Positions 45,527 through 53,636 of a stretch of DNA of 64,000 nt are shown piece after piece; position 1 is the stretch's first letter, and each line of letters begins with the position of its first letter. The notes below the pieces were generated by a model that worked only from the letters and a program-made list of their open reading frames with translations, made no database searches and was not told the origin of the DNA. Made by a program: the position numbers and the translations under genes. The stretch comes from CAWATZ01 sp963784995 (GTDB lineage Bacteria > Planctomycetota > Planctomycetia > Gemmatales > Gemmataceae), in NCBI GenBank assembly GCA_963784995.1, contig CAWATZ010000013.1:372001-436000 (forward strand). Direction: 5' to 3'.

Positions 45527-46837
45527 ATGCTGAACGTCGGAGCAGTCACGGTCCCGAATTGCCAGGGCGTCACGCGCCGTCACCTTCTCCAGGTCGGCGG
45601 CCTGGGCGTGCTGGGGCTGACACTGGCCGACTGCTGGCGGACGCAGTCCCTGCTGGCGGCACCGGCCGCGGCACGGCACCGAGAGAAATCGTGCATCTTC
45701 CTCTTCCTCAGCGGCGGCCCCAGCCATCTGGAAACGTTCGACCCCAAGCCGGGCGCCCCGGTCAACGTGCGCGGCCCCTACGGCACCATCCGCACCAGCG
45801 TGCCCGGCATCCAGATCAGCGAACTGCTGCCACGGATCGCCCAGCAGATCGACAGGTGTTCGCTGCTGCGCTCGATGACCAGCAAGGACGGCGGCCATTC
45901 CGGCACCTTCATGCTATCGGGAGGCAGCAAGGCCGCCGCCTCGTATGGAGCCGTGCTGTCCCGGCTCAAGGGCCCTTCCCGTGCCGGCATGCCCGCGTTT
46001 GTCCACGTCGGACCCAACGGCTACCTGCCCGCCGCCGGCAGTCTGGGCACGGTCTGTGCCCCCATCGTCATGAACGATCCCTCCGGCAAACAGGTGCAGC
46101 TGCCGCAGTTCGCCCTGACGGCGGACGTGAGTAGAAACCGCTTCCAGCAGCGGCGCGACTTGCTCGACGCCATCGACAAGGTGCGAGCCCAGGTCCACGC
46201 CAGCCAGGCGGTGGAGCAGATGGACGCCAGCTACCAGCAGGCCGTCAACCTGCTCACCTCCGACAAGGTGCGCTCGGCCTTCGATCTCTCGAAGGAACCC
46301 GAAGCCCTCCGCGGCCGCTACGGCGGCAGCATTTTCGGCCAGTCCTGCTTGCTGGCCCGGCGGCTGGTCGAGGCCGGCACGCGCTTTGTGCAGGTCAACT
46401 GGTACGGCGAGCCGGCCTGGCACGGCTGGGACGTTCACGGCGCCGACCTGCCGGGCCTGGCCCGGATGGAGTCGCCGCTCTGTCCCCGGCTCGATCAGGG
46501 ACTGTCGGCGCTGCTGCAAGACCTGCACCAGCGCGGCCTGCTGGCCTCCACGCTGGTGGTCGTCACCGGCGAGTTCGGCCGAACGCCGCAGATCAACAAG
46601 TACGGTGGTCGGGACCACTGGCCGCAGTGCTTCTCAGTCCTGCTGGCCGGCGGCGGCGTCCCGGAAGGGGCCGTGATCGGTGCCAGCGACAACAAGGGCG
46701 CTTTGCCGACCAACCGCCCCGTTTCCGTCCCGGAACTGGCGGCCACGCTGTATCGCTTGCTCGGCGTCGATACCAACGGCGATCCGCGCATCCGGCCGTT
46801 CATCGGCGACGCCACGGTGGTGTCCGAGCTGGTGTGA
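45527..46837 (+). CDS. DUF1501 protein
   Basis: An intact 436-residue protein of the DUF1501 family, which shares the alkaline phosphatase/sulfatase-type fold and is exported. The leader is TRRHLLQVGGLGVLGLTLAD, Tat-like with RRxxL. Family motifs are CIFLFLSGGPSHLETFDPKP, DRCSLLRSMTSKDGGHSGTF, VTGEFGRTPQINKYGGRDHW and SVLLAGGGVPEGAVIGASD. The GRDHW and GGP motifs probably contribute to a metal site. The ATG at 45527 has AAGGGGGGG upstream. Usually partnered with DUF1549 cytochrome-like proteins, which are absent here. The substrate is unknown. Confidence 0.9.
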   Translation: MLNVGAVTVPNCQGVTRRHLLQVGGLGVLGLTLADCWRTQSLLAAPAAARHREKSCIFLFLSGGPSHLETFDPKPGAPVNVRGPYGTIRTSVPGIQISELLPRIAQQIDRCSLLRSMTSKDGGHSGTFMLSGGSKAAASYGAVLSRLKGPSRAGMPAFVHVGPNGYLPAAGSLGTVCAPIVMNDPSGKQVQLPQFALTADVSRNRFQQRRDLLDAIDKVRAQVHASQAVEQMDASYQQAVNLLTSDKVRSAFDLSKEPEALRGRYGGSIFGQSCLLARRLVEAGTRFVQVNWYGEPAWHGWDVHGADLPGLARMESPLCPRLDQGLSALLQDLHQRGLLASTLVVVTGEFGRTPQINKYGGRDHWPQCFSVLLAGGGVPEGAVIGASDNKGALPTNRPVSVPELAATLYRLLGVDTNGDPRIRPFIGDATVVSELV

Positions 46838-46868
46838 CGTTGCTCATAACCGCTTGCGGCATGAGAGA

Positions 46869-46960
46869 CACTAACAGCAAGGCGAGCGGACACGGCGTCA
46901 GCCCGCCGGTAACAGCCTCCACCGGCGGGCTGATGTCGCGCCGCTCGCCTTCTGTTAGTG
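46869..46960. repeat. palindromic element with GGCGAGCGG ends
   Basis: CACTAACAG (46869-46877) pairs with CTGTTAGTG (46952-46960), and inside it GGCGAGCGG (46881) pairs with CCGCTCGCC (46941). The inner sequence closely resembles the hairpin in the kinase gene (33745-33815). It lies between the DUF1501 and PD40 genes. Confidence 0.75.
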
Positions 46961-46991
46961 GTTCTGAGGATGGAGATAACGAGAGCAGAAG

Positions 46992-48005
46992 ATGGTCTCC
47001 CTCCCCGCACGCTGTTCTTTGGCTCTCCTTTTTGTGTCTTTGTGTGTCTTTTGTATCCGTTCGCCGCAAGCGGCCGGAGAGCCTGCGAGCGTCAAGGTGC
47101 TGATCGCCTTTTCCTCCTATCGCGAACGGCCCAAGCACCCGAACGTCTTCTTTTACGAACACGACGGCAAGGCCAGCGGCAAGATCGTCGGCTCGGTGGG
47201 CACGCCGCGAGCCGTGGCCAGCGCCGACGCCCATCCCTCCCTGACTCCCGACGGCCGGCTGTGCGCCTTCACCTTCGAGCTGGAAAATCAAACCGGCCGG
47301 ATCTGGTGCTGGGACGTCAAGGAGAACAAGCAGGTGAATCTGCCGGCGATCAACGATTCCCCCAACGCCCAGATGTCCCCCTCGCTCTCGGCGGACGGCA
47401 ACCGGATTGCCTTCAGCGCCTGGAACCGCCCCGGCACTCCCGGACAGGGCTGGCACCTCTTCCTCTACGATCGGCCGACGAAAAAGCTGCTCGAGCTGCC
47501 GGGCCTGAACAGCCAGGCGTTCGAGGAGCGCATGCCGTCCCTGAGCGGCGACGGCCGCTGGCTCGCCTTCGCATCCAACCGCAAGGACGGCGTCGGCCTG
47601 ACCGACGTTTACCTGTACGACCTCAAGGAAAGCAAACTCGTTCCCCTTCCCGGACTGAACTCCGCTCAGAGCGACGTCGAGCCGTCCCTGAGCGCGGACG
47701 GCAACCTGATCGCCTTTGCCTCGGACCGACCCGGCGGCCAGGGTGGGCGCGACGTCTACCTGTACGATCGGGCCGCGGGGAAGCTGCTGCCGCTTCCCGG
47801 ACTCAACTCGACCTCCGAGGAAACGAACCCTTCCCTCAGTCCGGATGGCCGGTTCCTGGCGTTTGTTTCGGAGCGGCTGGGCGGGGAAGGGGAACGCGAC
47901 GTCTACCTGTACGATCGGCAGGCCGGGAAACTGCTGCCCACGCCGGGGCTGAACTCGAAGACGGAAGACTTTGATCCACGTGTGGTTTTGCTCCGAACGG
48001 AGTAA
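46992..48005 (+). CDS. secreted PD40/TolB-like beta-propeller protein
   Basis: An intact 337-residue protein with a signal peptide (LALLFVSLCVFCIRSPQAAG). Six TolB-like blades repeat the pattern PSLSADGNxIAFAS...RDVYLYDRAxGKLLPLPGLN; for example DAHPSLTPDGRLCAFTFE, EPSLSADGNLIAFASDRPGG and NPSLSPDGRFLAFVSERLGG. Such propellers mediate protein or ligand binding in the periplasm. It follows the DUF1501 gene on the same strand with a palindromic element between them. Confidence 0.8.
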   Translation: MVSLPARCSLALLFVSLCVFCIRSPQAAGEPASVKVLIAFSSYRERPKHPNVFFYEHDGKASGKIVGSVGTPRAVASADAHPSLTPDGRLCAFTFELENQTGRIWCWDVKENKQVNLPAINDSPNAQMSPSLSADGNRIAFSAWNRPGTPGQGWHLFLYDRPTKKLLELPGLNSQAFEERMPSLSGDGRWLAFASNRKDGVGLTDVYLYDLKESKLVPLPGLNSAQSDVEPSLSADGNLIAFASDRPGGQGGRDVYLYDRAAGKLLPLPGLNSTSEETNPSLSPDGRFLAFVSERLGGEGERDVYLYDRQAGKLLPTPGLNSKTEDFDPRVVLLRTE

Positions 48006-48112
48006 ACCTGCCCGCCGCATTTCCTGCTTTTGTGACCTATCCTTCAGCAGCGGCACACCGCTCTCCGCTCCCATGCTCGGCCCCGGTTTTCCTGGGCTGG
48101 GAGGACATCCCG

Positions 48113-49161
48113 ATGAAGGTGCTGGTGGTGAAGGCAGACGAGGGACACGCCAGTTGTCTGAGTACGTTCCTCAAACAGCTGGGCGACGACGTGATGACGG
48201 CGACAGATTGTCTGTCCGCCCTGCGGGTTGCGGCCGCCTTTCGTCCCGACGTCGTCTTTACGGGGCTGACGCTGCCTCGGCTGGACGGCTGGGAGCTGAC
48301 CCGGCGCCTGAGGACCATGCCTGCTCTGGCCCGGACGCGGATTTACGCCCTGACCGCCTGGAACTGTGACGAGGCCATCCTCGAGAGCCAGGCCGCCGGG
48401 ATGGATTATCACTTCGCCGTCCCGGCCTTGCTGGAATCCTGGCTGCTGGTTCACGAGGCACAAGCCATCAGCCCCCGGCAAGCGGAACAGGCCGCGTTCT
48501 CCCTGGCACAGCAGGTGGTCCTGGAATGCTTCGCCCGCAAGGGAAGCGACAACCGTTTCTGCAATCGCAAGTACCTGCTGGCCAAGTGTGCCTGCGCCCG
48601 CCGGCTCTCCCACAAGCTCCGGGCCGAGGACCTCCGCGTCATCCGGCGGGCCGAACGGCTGGCGGATGGCGAAATCGCGCCGGACCGAACGTTCCCCATC
48701 CCGCCCCTGGAACGGGACGTTCACGGCCACCTCCGGCTCTGCCTGCTCACGTTCCCGGGAAGCATCTTCGACCTGTTCGCCCAGCTCCGCGACTGCGCCG
48801 ACAACAAGGAAGCAGAGGCCCTGGCCCAGCTGGTGACCGTCGATGACGTCTTTGGGCCGCCGGCCTGGCGTCCCGCGTGCCTGCACGCAGGCGTGCAGGA
48901 GGGCCGCTGGCCGCCGTTGCCCTGCGCGACCCCAACGTCCTTCGTCTCGCTCAGGCCAGTTACGCCCTGGGCGATTTCGACTCCTTGCCCATCCTCGCCG
49001 ACGCCCTCGAAGACGCCGGCTGCGACAACGCCACCATCCTGGGCCATTGCCGCGGCCCGGGACCGCACGTCCGCGGCTGCTGGGTGGTCGATTTGCTTCG
49101 GGCCGAGCCGGAAAACGACCCCTGCCGGCTTGCCCGGCAGGTGAAGCAGGTCATTGGCTAG
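48113..49161 (+). CDS. degenerate response-regulator receiver protein with planctomycete C-terminal domain, frameshifted
   Basis: The N-terminal 120 residues have the receiver fold order (MKVLVVKADEGHASCLSTFL, PDVVFTGLTLPRLDGWELTR, RIYALTAWN). However, the phospho-acceptor aspartate position reads VVFTGLTLP and the KP lysine reads VPA, so it is a pseudo-receiver. A middle region (PIPPLERDVHGHLRLCLLTF) follows. The C-terminal domain lies in another frame: LRDPNVLRLAQASYALGDFD, LADALEDAGCDNATILGHCR and GPGPHVRGCWVVDLL. The frame changes near 48905. The last 15 codons lie in a palindromic element that ends at 49243, so the native C-terminus has been replaced. ATG 48113 is chosen from the receiver start. 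Confidence 0.65.
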
Positions 49162-49243
49162 AAAAGACGGCAAGACAAACGCTGCTGCATCTTCTCTGCT
49201 AGCTGCAGACCTGCTTCACCTGCCGGGCAAGCCGGCAGGGGTC
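49117..49243. repeat. 36-bp perfect inverted repeat overlapping a gene end
   Basis: The arms 49117-49152 and 49208-49243 are exact complements around a 55-base centre that contains the stop codon of the upstream gene. The element supplies the last codons (DPCRLARQVKQVIG) of the receiver protein and ends 11 bp before the sulfatase stop, so it may also act as a bidirectional terminator. Confidence 0.85.
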
Positions 49244-49253
49244 GGACCGCCGC

Positions 49254-50597
49254 TCATTTCCCTCCCCAGAGCGGCTTGACCAGCTGCGCGTTCCACTCCT
49301 GCCAGGTCTTCTGCAGCGCCTGGAACTTTTCGGGCTGCCGGCCCGCCCGATCGTTGGCCTCGCCGACGTCCTCGGACAGGTTGTAGAGCTTGGCCGGGGT
49401 GTCATCGTACTTGACCAGCTTCCAGTCGCCCTGGCGGATGGCCATTTGCTGCCCAAAGCGCCAGTAGAGCGTTTCGTGCGGCTTGCCGGCCGCCTTGCCT
49501 TGCAGGAACGGCAGCAGATCGACGCCGTCCAGCTTCCACTCCGGCTTGCTCTCGACCCCCGCGGCCGCCAGCGCCGTCGGCAGGACGTCCAGCTGGATAA
49601 TCGGCTGGTCGTATTTGCCAGGAGTCAGCCGGCCCTTCCAGGAGAAGACGAAGGGAACGCGGATGCCGCCCTCCAGCGTCTGCCGCTTGGAGCCGCGCAG
49701 CGGCGTGTTGCGCGAGCCGTTGATGGTCGTGCCCTTCATGGTCGGACCGCCATTGTCGCTGAAGAAGACCAGCAAGGTGTTCTCTTCCAGGCCGGCCGAG
49801 CGCAGTTTCTCGATCACCTTGCCGATGGCCTCGTCCATTGCCGTCAGCATGGCCGCGTAGGTGCGCCGCTGGTTGTCCTGGATCGACGCGAACCGCTTCA
49901 GCCGGGCGTCGGTCGCCTCCATCGGCGTGTGGACGGCGTTGAAGGCCAGGTAGAGGAAGAACGGCTCGCTCTTGTGCCGCTCGATGAAGGCGACCGCCTC
50001 GCGGGCAAAGGCGTCGGTCAGGTACTCCTTCTCGGTGATGCGCTCGGTGCCGCGGAAGATCGGGGCCCCCTTGTCCCTGTCCGCGAAATAGGTGTGCTGG
50101 CCGCCCAGGAAACCGAAGAACTCGTTGAAGCCGCGTTTCTGAGGATGGAACCTGTCCGCGGAACCGAGGTGCCATTTGCCGACCAGTCCGGTGGCGTAGC
50201 CGGCCGAGCGGAGCCGGTCGGCGATGGTCGTTTCCGATAGGGGCAGGCCGACGTTGGGGCCGTTGCCGGGGTTGAACTCATGGCCAAAGCGCGTCTGATA
50301 CCGGCCGGTCATGAGGCCCGCCCGCGTTGGGCTGCAGTACGGTCCAGAGACGTAACCGCTGCTGCAGACAATGCCGCCGCGGGCCAGGGTATCGACGTTG
50401 GGCGTGGGGATGTCCTTGCAGCCCTGGAAGCCGAGGTCGGCATAACCCAGGTCGTCGGCAAGGAGGATGACGACGTTGGGCTTTCGAGGTTGGGCGCGTT
50501 CCTCGGCCGCGGTGCTTCCCGCGACGAGCAGGCTCATTGTGCCGGCAAGCACCGCCAGCGCTTGCCAGGACCTGGAAAACAAGGGATGTTTGTGCAT
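49254..50597 (-). CDS. secreted type I sulfatase
   Basis: An intact 447-residue protein. After a signal peptide (ALAVLAGTMSLLVAGSTAA) comes the metal-binding NVVILLADDLGYADLG. The formylglycine motif is CSPTRAGLMTG with Cys88, followed by GYATGLVGKWHLG and FVFFSDNGGPT-type residues (VFFSDNGG). It hydrolyses sulfate esters, probably of marine or plant polysaccharides, once an anaerobic or FGE-type maturase modifies Cys88. The ATG at 50597 is chosen because it directly precedes the signal peptide; the longer frame adds 30 unlikely residues. Confidence 0.9.
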   Translation of the reverse strand: MHKHPLFSRSWQALAVLAGTMSLLVAGSTAAEERAQPRKPNVVILLADDLGYADLGFQGCKDIPTPNVDTLARGGIVCSSGYVSGPYCSPTRAGLMTGRYQTRFGHEFNPGNGPNVGLPLSETTIADRLRSAGYATGLVGKWHLGSADRFHPQKRGFNEFFGFLGGQHTYFADRDKGAPIFRGTERITEKEYLTDAFAREAVAFIERHKSEPFFLYLAFNAVHTPMEATDARLKRFASIQDNQRRTYAAMLTAMDEAIGKVIEKLRSAGLEENTLLVFFSDNGGPTMKGTTINGSRNTPLRGSKRQTLEGGIRVPFVFSWKGRLTPGKYDQPIIQLDVLPTALAAAGVESKPEWKLDGVDLLPFLQGKAAGKPHETLYWRFGQQMAIRQGDWKLVKYDDTPAKLYNLSEDVGEANDRAGRQPEKFQALQKTWQEWNAQLVKPLWGGK

Positions 50598-50830
50598 GGC
50601 AGCTTTTTCCTGTGGCCGGAGTGACCGATGGGCAAAGGGCCCGTCTCTCTGAATGCGCATCGTCGGGGCAGCACGGGCCCCTGTCAAGGAAAAAACGCCA
50701 TCGCCTCAGCTGCTGCCCCCTTGCGCTCAGCGCTGTCCCCTTGCGCATGCGCTTGCTCCTGACGGCCCCACGTGGTATCACAAACGGAAGCTCGTTGCTG
50801 TGAGCCGATTCGAGCATAGGGGGGAAAAAC

Positions 50831-52213
50831 GTGCTCAGCATCTTTGACCGCAGCGACCGCCCCGACCGGCGGGCCTTTCTGCAAATCGGCGGCCTGGCCC
50901 TGGGAGGCTTGAGCCTTCCAGGGCTGCTCTCGGCCGCGTCCGACAAACGGCTGCTGACCGGCAAGTCGGTGATCTTCCTGTTCTTGCACGGCGGGCCCAG
51001 CCAGTTCGAGACCTTCGATCCCAAGATGACCGCCCCGGACACGGTCCGCTGTGCCACCGGCGCGGTGGCGACCTCGATTCCGGGAGTGACCTTCGGCTCG
51101 GCCTTGCCGAAGCTGGCGGCCCTGGCCCACAAGCTGGCCGTGGTCCGTTCCTACGTGCCCGGCGACGGCAACCACGACATCAAGCCGGTCGTGTGCAAGG
51201 ACACCTTCGGCGCCAACCTCGGCACCATCTACGCCCGGGTGGCCGGCGTCAACCATCCGCAAACCTGCGTGCCCAGCAACGTCGTCCTGTTCCCGCGCGC
51301 CGTCGAGCCGAGCACGGGGCCGGCCCAGACCGGTTTCGGCCGTTTCGACAGCGCGGGCACCTTCGGCAGCAGCTGCGCTCCCTTCGATCTCAGCGGCGGC
51401 GGCCCGGCGCTGAAGAACATGAAGCTCTCCCTGCCGCTGGATCGGCTGGAGGACCGCCGCCGGCTGCTGGCACAGCTGGACCAGGTCAAGGGCGAGGTCT
51501 GGGACCGCAAGGACCTGGACGGGATGGACCGGACCCGGCAGCAGGCCTTCAGCACCATCCTGGGCGGTGTTGCCGACGCCTTCGACCTGGCCAAGGAGAG
51601 CCCGGCCACCCTGGCCCGCTATGACACGGCCCCGCTGGTCCGGCCGGAGAACATCGACAAGAAATGGCGCAACTACAACCACTACGTCGATAACGCCAAG
51701 TCGCTGGGCAAGCTGCTGCTGCTGGCCCGCCGGCTGTGCGAGCGCGGCTGCGGTTTCGTGACCGTGACGACCAATTTCGTCTGGGACATGCACAGCGACG
51801 TCAACAACGCCCCGGTCGCGGAGGGGATGCGGTACATGGGTCCGCCGCTGGACCATGCGGTGTCGGCGTTCCTGGAGGACGTCGAGGCGCGGGGCCTGAG
51901 CGAGCAGATCCTGCTGGTGGCCTGCGGCGAAATGGGCCGGACGCCGAAGATCAACAAGAACGGCGGTCGCGACCACTGGGGCGGCATCGGTCCGCTGCTG
52001 CTGGCCGGCGGCGGTCTGAAGATGGGCCAGGTGATCGGCCAGTCCAACCGCGACGGCGGCTCGCCGCAGACCGAACCGGTCCGGATCCAGAACCTGCTGG
52101 CGACGATCCTGCAAACGCAGTTCGACGTCGGGGAGCTGCGGCTGGTGCCGGGCGTTCCGCGCGAGATCGGGCAGATCATGACCGGCTGGGAGCCGATTCC
52201 GGGATTGGTATGA
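50831..52213 (+). CDS. DUF1501 protein
   Basis: An intact 460-residue protein. The leader DRRAFLQIGGLALGGLSLPG is Tat-like. DUF1501 motifs are VIFLFLHGGPSQFETFDPKM, KLAVVRSYVPGDGNHD, LLVACGEMGRTPKINKNGGR with DHWGG, and LLLAGGGLKMGQVIGQSN. The start is a GTG at 50831 with GGGGGG upstream. It diverges from the sulfatase, with a gap of about 230 bp that holds both promoters. It is a different subfamily from the gene at 45527. The substrate is unknown. Confidence 0.88.
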   Translation: MLSIFDRSDRPDRRAFLQIGGLALGGLSLPGLLSAASDKRLLTGKSVIFLFLHGGPSQFETFDPKMTAPDTVRCATGAVATSIPGVTFGSALPKLAALAHKLAVVRSYVPGDGNHDIKPVVCKDTFGANLGTIYARVAGVNHPQTCVPSNVVLFPRAVEPSTGPAQTGFGRFDSAGTFGSSCAPFDLSGGGPALKNMKLSLPLDRLEDRRRLLAQLDQVKGEVWDRKDLDGMDRTRQQAFSTILGGVADAFDLAKESPATLARYDTAPLVRPENIDKKWRNYNHYVDNAKSLGKLLLLARRLCERGCGFVTVTTNFVWDMHSDVNNAPVAEGMRYMGPPLDHAVSAFLEDVEARGLSEQILLVACGEMGRTPKINKNGGRDHWGGIGPLLLAGGGLKMGQVIGQSNRDGGSPQTEPVRIQNLLATILQTQFDVGELRLVPGVPREIGQIMTGWEPIPGLV

Positions 52214-52227
52214 GGGCGTTCGTGAGG

Positions 52228-52290
52228 GCGCAGGCTTTAGCCTGCGGCTACCGACACCCAGAATCGGTAGCCGCAGGCTAAAGCCTGCGC
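52228..52290. terminator. 27-bp perfect hairpin between convergent genes
   Basis: The arms 52228-52254 and 52264-52290 are exact complements with a nine-base loop. It lies between the DUF1501 stop and the convergent DUF1559 gene and is a likely bidirectional terminator of repeat origin. Confidence 0.7.
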
Positions 52291-52328
52291 CTTCCTGCCT
52301 CAACAGCAACAACCGCTGCAAGCGGCTT

Positions 52329-53306
52329 TCAGTAGCCGGTCACCACCTGGCCATCGGCGCGATCGACGAGGGAGCCCATCAGCGTGGCGTCCAAGCCGTA
52401 AGCAATCGTGTGGACCGACCCATCGCCGAAAAGGAAGTTGGAACCTCCCTCATGGCCCGCGCCGAGCTGGAAGGCCGGAGTCGAGGAATTGGAATCCCGC
52501 ACGTTGGTCCAGGCCGTCCCCGAGGAATCAACGCCTCCATAACAGAGGACGTCGTTGTCCCAGCCGTCCACGTACCCTTGATCTTCGTAGGGACAGGGGC
52601 TCACGGTTCCGGGTGCGGGATTGAGGAAGTACCACTGGAACGCCATGCCCTTCTCGCTCGCCAGAATGGTGTTGGAAAGCCCATCGGTCACCAGGTTGGC
52701 AGTGACCAGAAAGCCGCCGGCGGAAGTAATGGCCGTGGTCGGGACAATGATCCCGCCCACGTTGTTCTTGGGGTCGGTCACGGCGGCGTAATCGTTCATG
52801 GCCCGCAGCCCGTCGCCGTTGGGACCATCGCTGCCGATGTTGCGACCGGCATTGTAGACCGCGTTGGGCCGGCGTGCCGGGCAGAAGTAACAGGATGTGG
52901 GAGTGGCACAACCCACCAGCCAGTTGGTGTCACAGAGCTGATAGGTGATCTCCGCCTCCACGTACGGCAGAAGTTGAAACATCCAGCCCAGCTGCTGCTG
53001 TGGATGATCGACGATGCCGCTGCCGATCACCCCCTGCACGGCGCGCGTCGGGCCTGGGGGGGTGTTGCTGCCCGCATATCCCCAGCTGCCGCCGCCGCCG
53101 GGAAAAAAGCCCTTGGAGTCGTGAAAGTTCATGCAGGCGAGGCCGATCTGCTTCAGGTTGTTCCGGCAAGCCGCCAGCGCTGCCGTCGTGCGCACCTTCT
53201 GGATGGCCGGGAGCAGCAGACCGATCAAAATCGCGATGATGGCAATGACGACCAGCAGCTCGATCAGCGTGAAGCCCCGTGAGCGGGAGAGACGCGCGGA
53301 GTTCAT
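52329..53306 (-). CDS. DUF1559 pseudopilin-like protein
   Basis: An intact 325-residue protein. RGFTLIELLVVIAIIAILIG is the type IV pilin/pseudopilin cleavage motif plus hydrophobic helix, followed by LLPAIQKVRTTAALAACRNN and LKQIGLACMNFHDSKGFFP, the DUF1559 signature. The end holds the family H-X9-DG motif region (AGHEGGSNFLFGDGSVHTIA). Planctomycetes carry many copies; a role in the envelope or a pseudopilus is presumed. The ATG at 53306 has AAGAGG upstream. Start and motif are certain; function is not. Confidence 0.92.
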   Translation of the reverse strand: MNSARLSRSRGFTLIELLVVIAIIAILIGLLLPAIQKVRTTAALAACRNNLKQIGLACMNFHDSKGFFPGGGGSWGYAGSNTPPGPTRAVQGVIGSGIVDHPQQQLGWMFQLLPYVEAEITYQLCDTNWLVGCATPTSCYFCPARRPNAVYNAGRNIGSDGPNGDGLRAMNDYAAVTDPKNNVGGIIVPTTAITSAGGFLVTANLVTDGLSNTILASEKGMAFQWYFLNPAPGTVSPCPYEDQGYVDGWDNDVLCYGGVDSSGTAWTNVRDSNSSTPAFQLGAGHEGGSNFLFGDGSVHTIAYGLDATLMGSLVDRADGQVVTGY

Positions 53307-53636
53307 GAAGCCAACCTCTTCCTGGTCAGGAAACGACCAAACGCAGTCAGGATGGGTGATCCTCGATTGCGGTCGCATCCCCTTGAGTGTGAAGGAATGG
53401 AATCAGAGCGCGTCGTTGAGCTGATATACTACCCAATGTAACAATGAGGACAGACGAAAGTTTCGATCGCCAGAAGAAGAATCGATCAGGAAACGAAAAA
53501 ACCGGAACTTCGGCACTCCTCTGCCGCCCTATACTGAACGATGGGTCACCTGCAGGAACAATCGACACTCGATCACACCTGCCACTCGCCTTGCCGCACC
53601 AAACATTCCGCTCCAGGATCGTTGGAAAGAACAACC
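53307..53636. other. divergent intergenic region
   Basis: This gap separates the DUF1559 gene from the oxidoreductase gene. No coding frame is convincing. It is less GC-rich than its surroundings. TTGAGC (53416) and TAACAA (53439), 17 bp apart, form a weak rightward promoter candidate. Confidence 0.35.
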
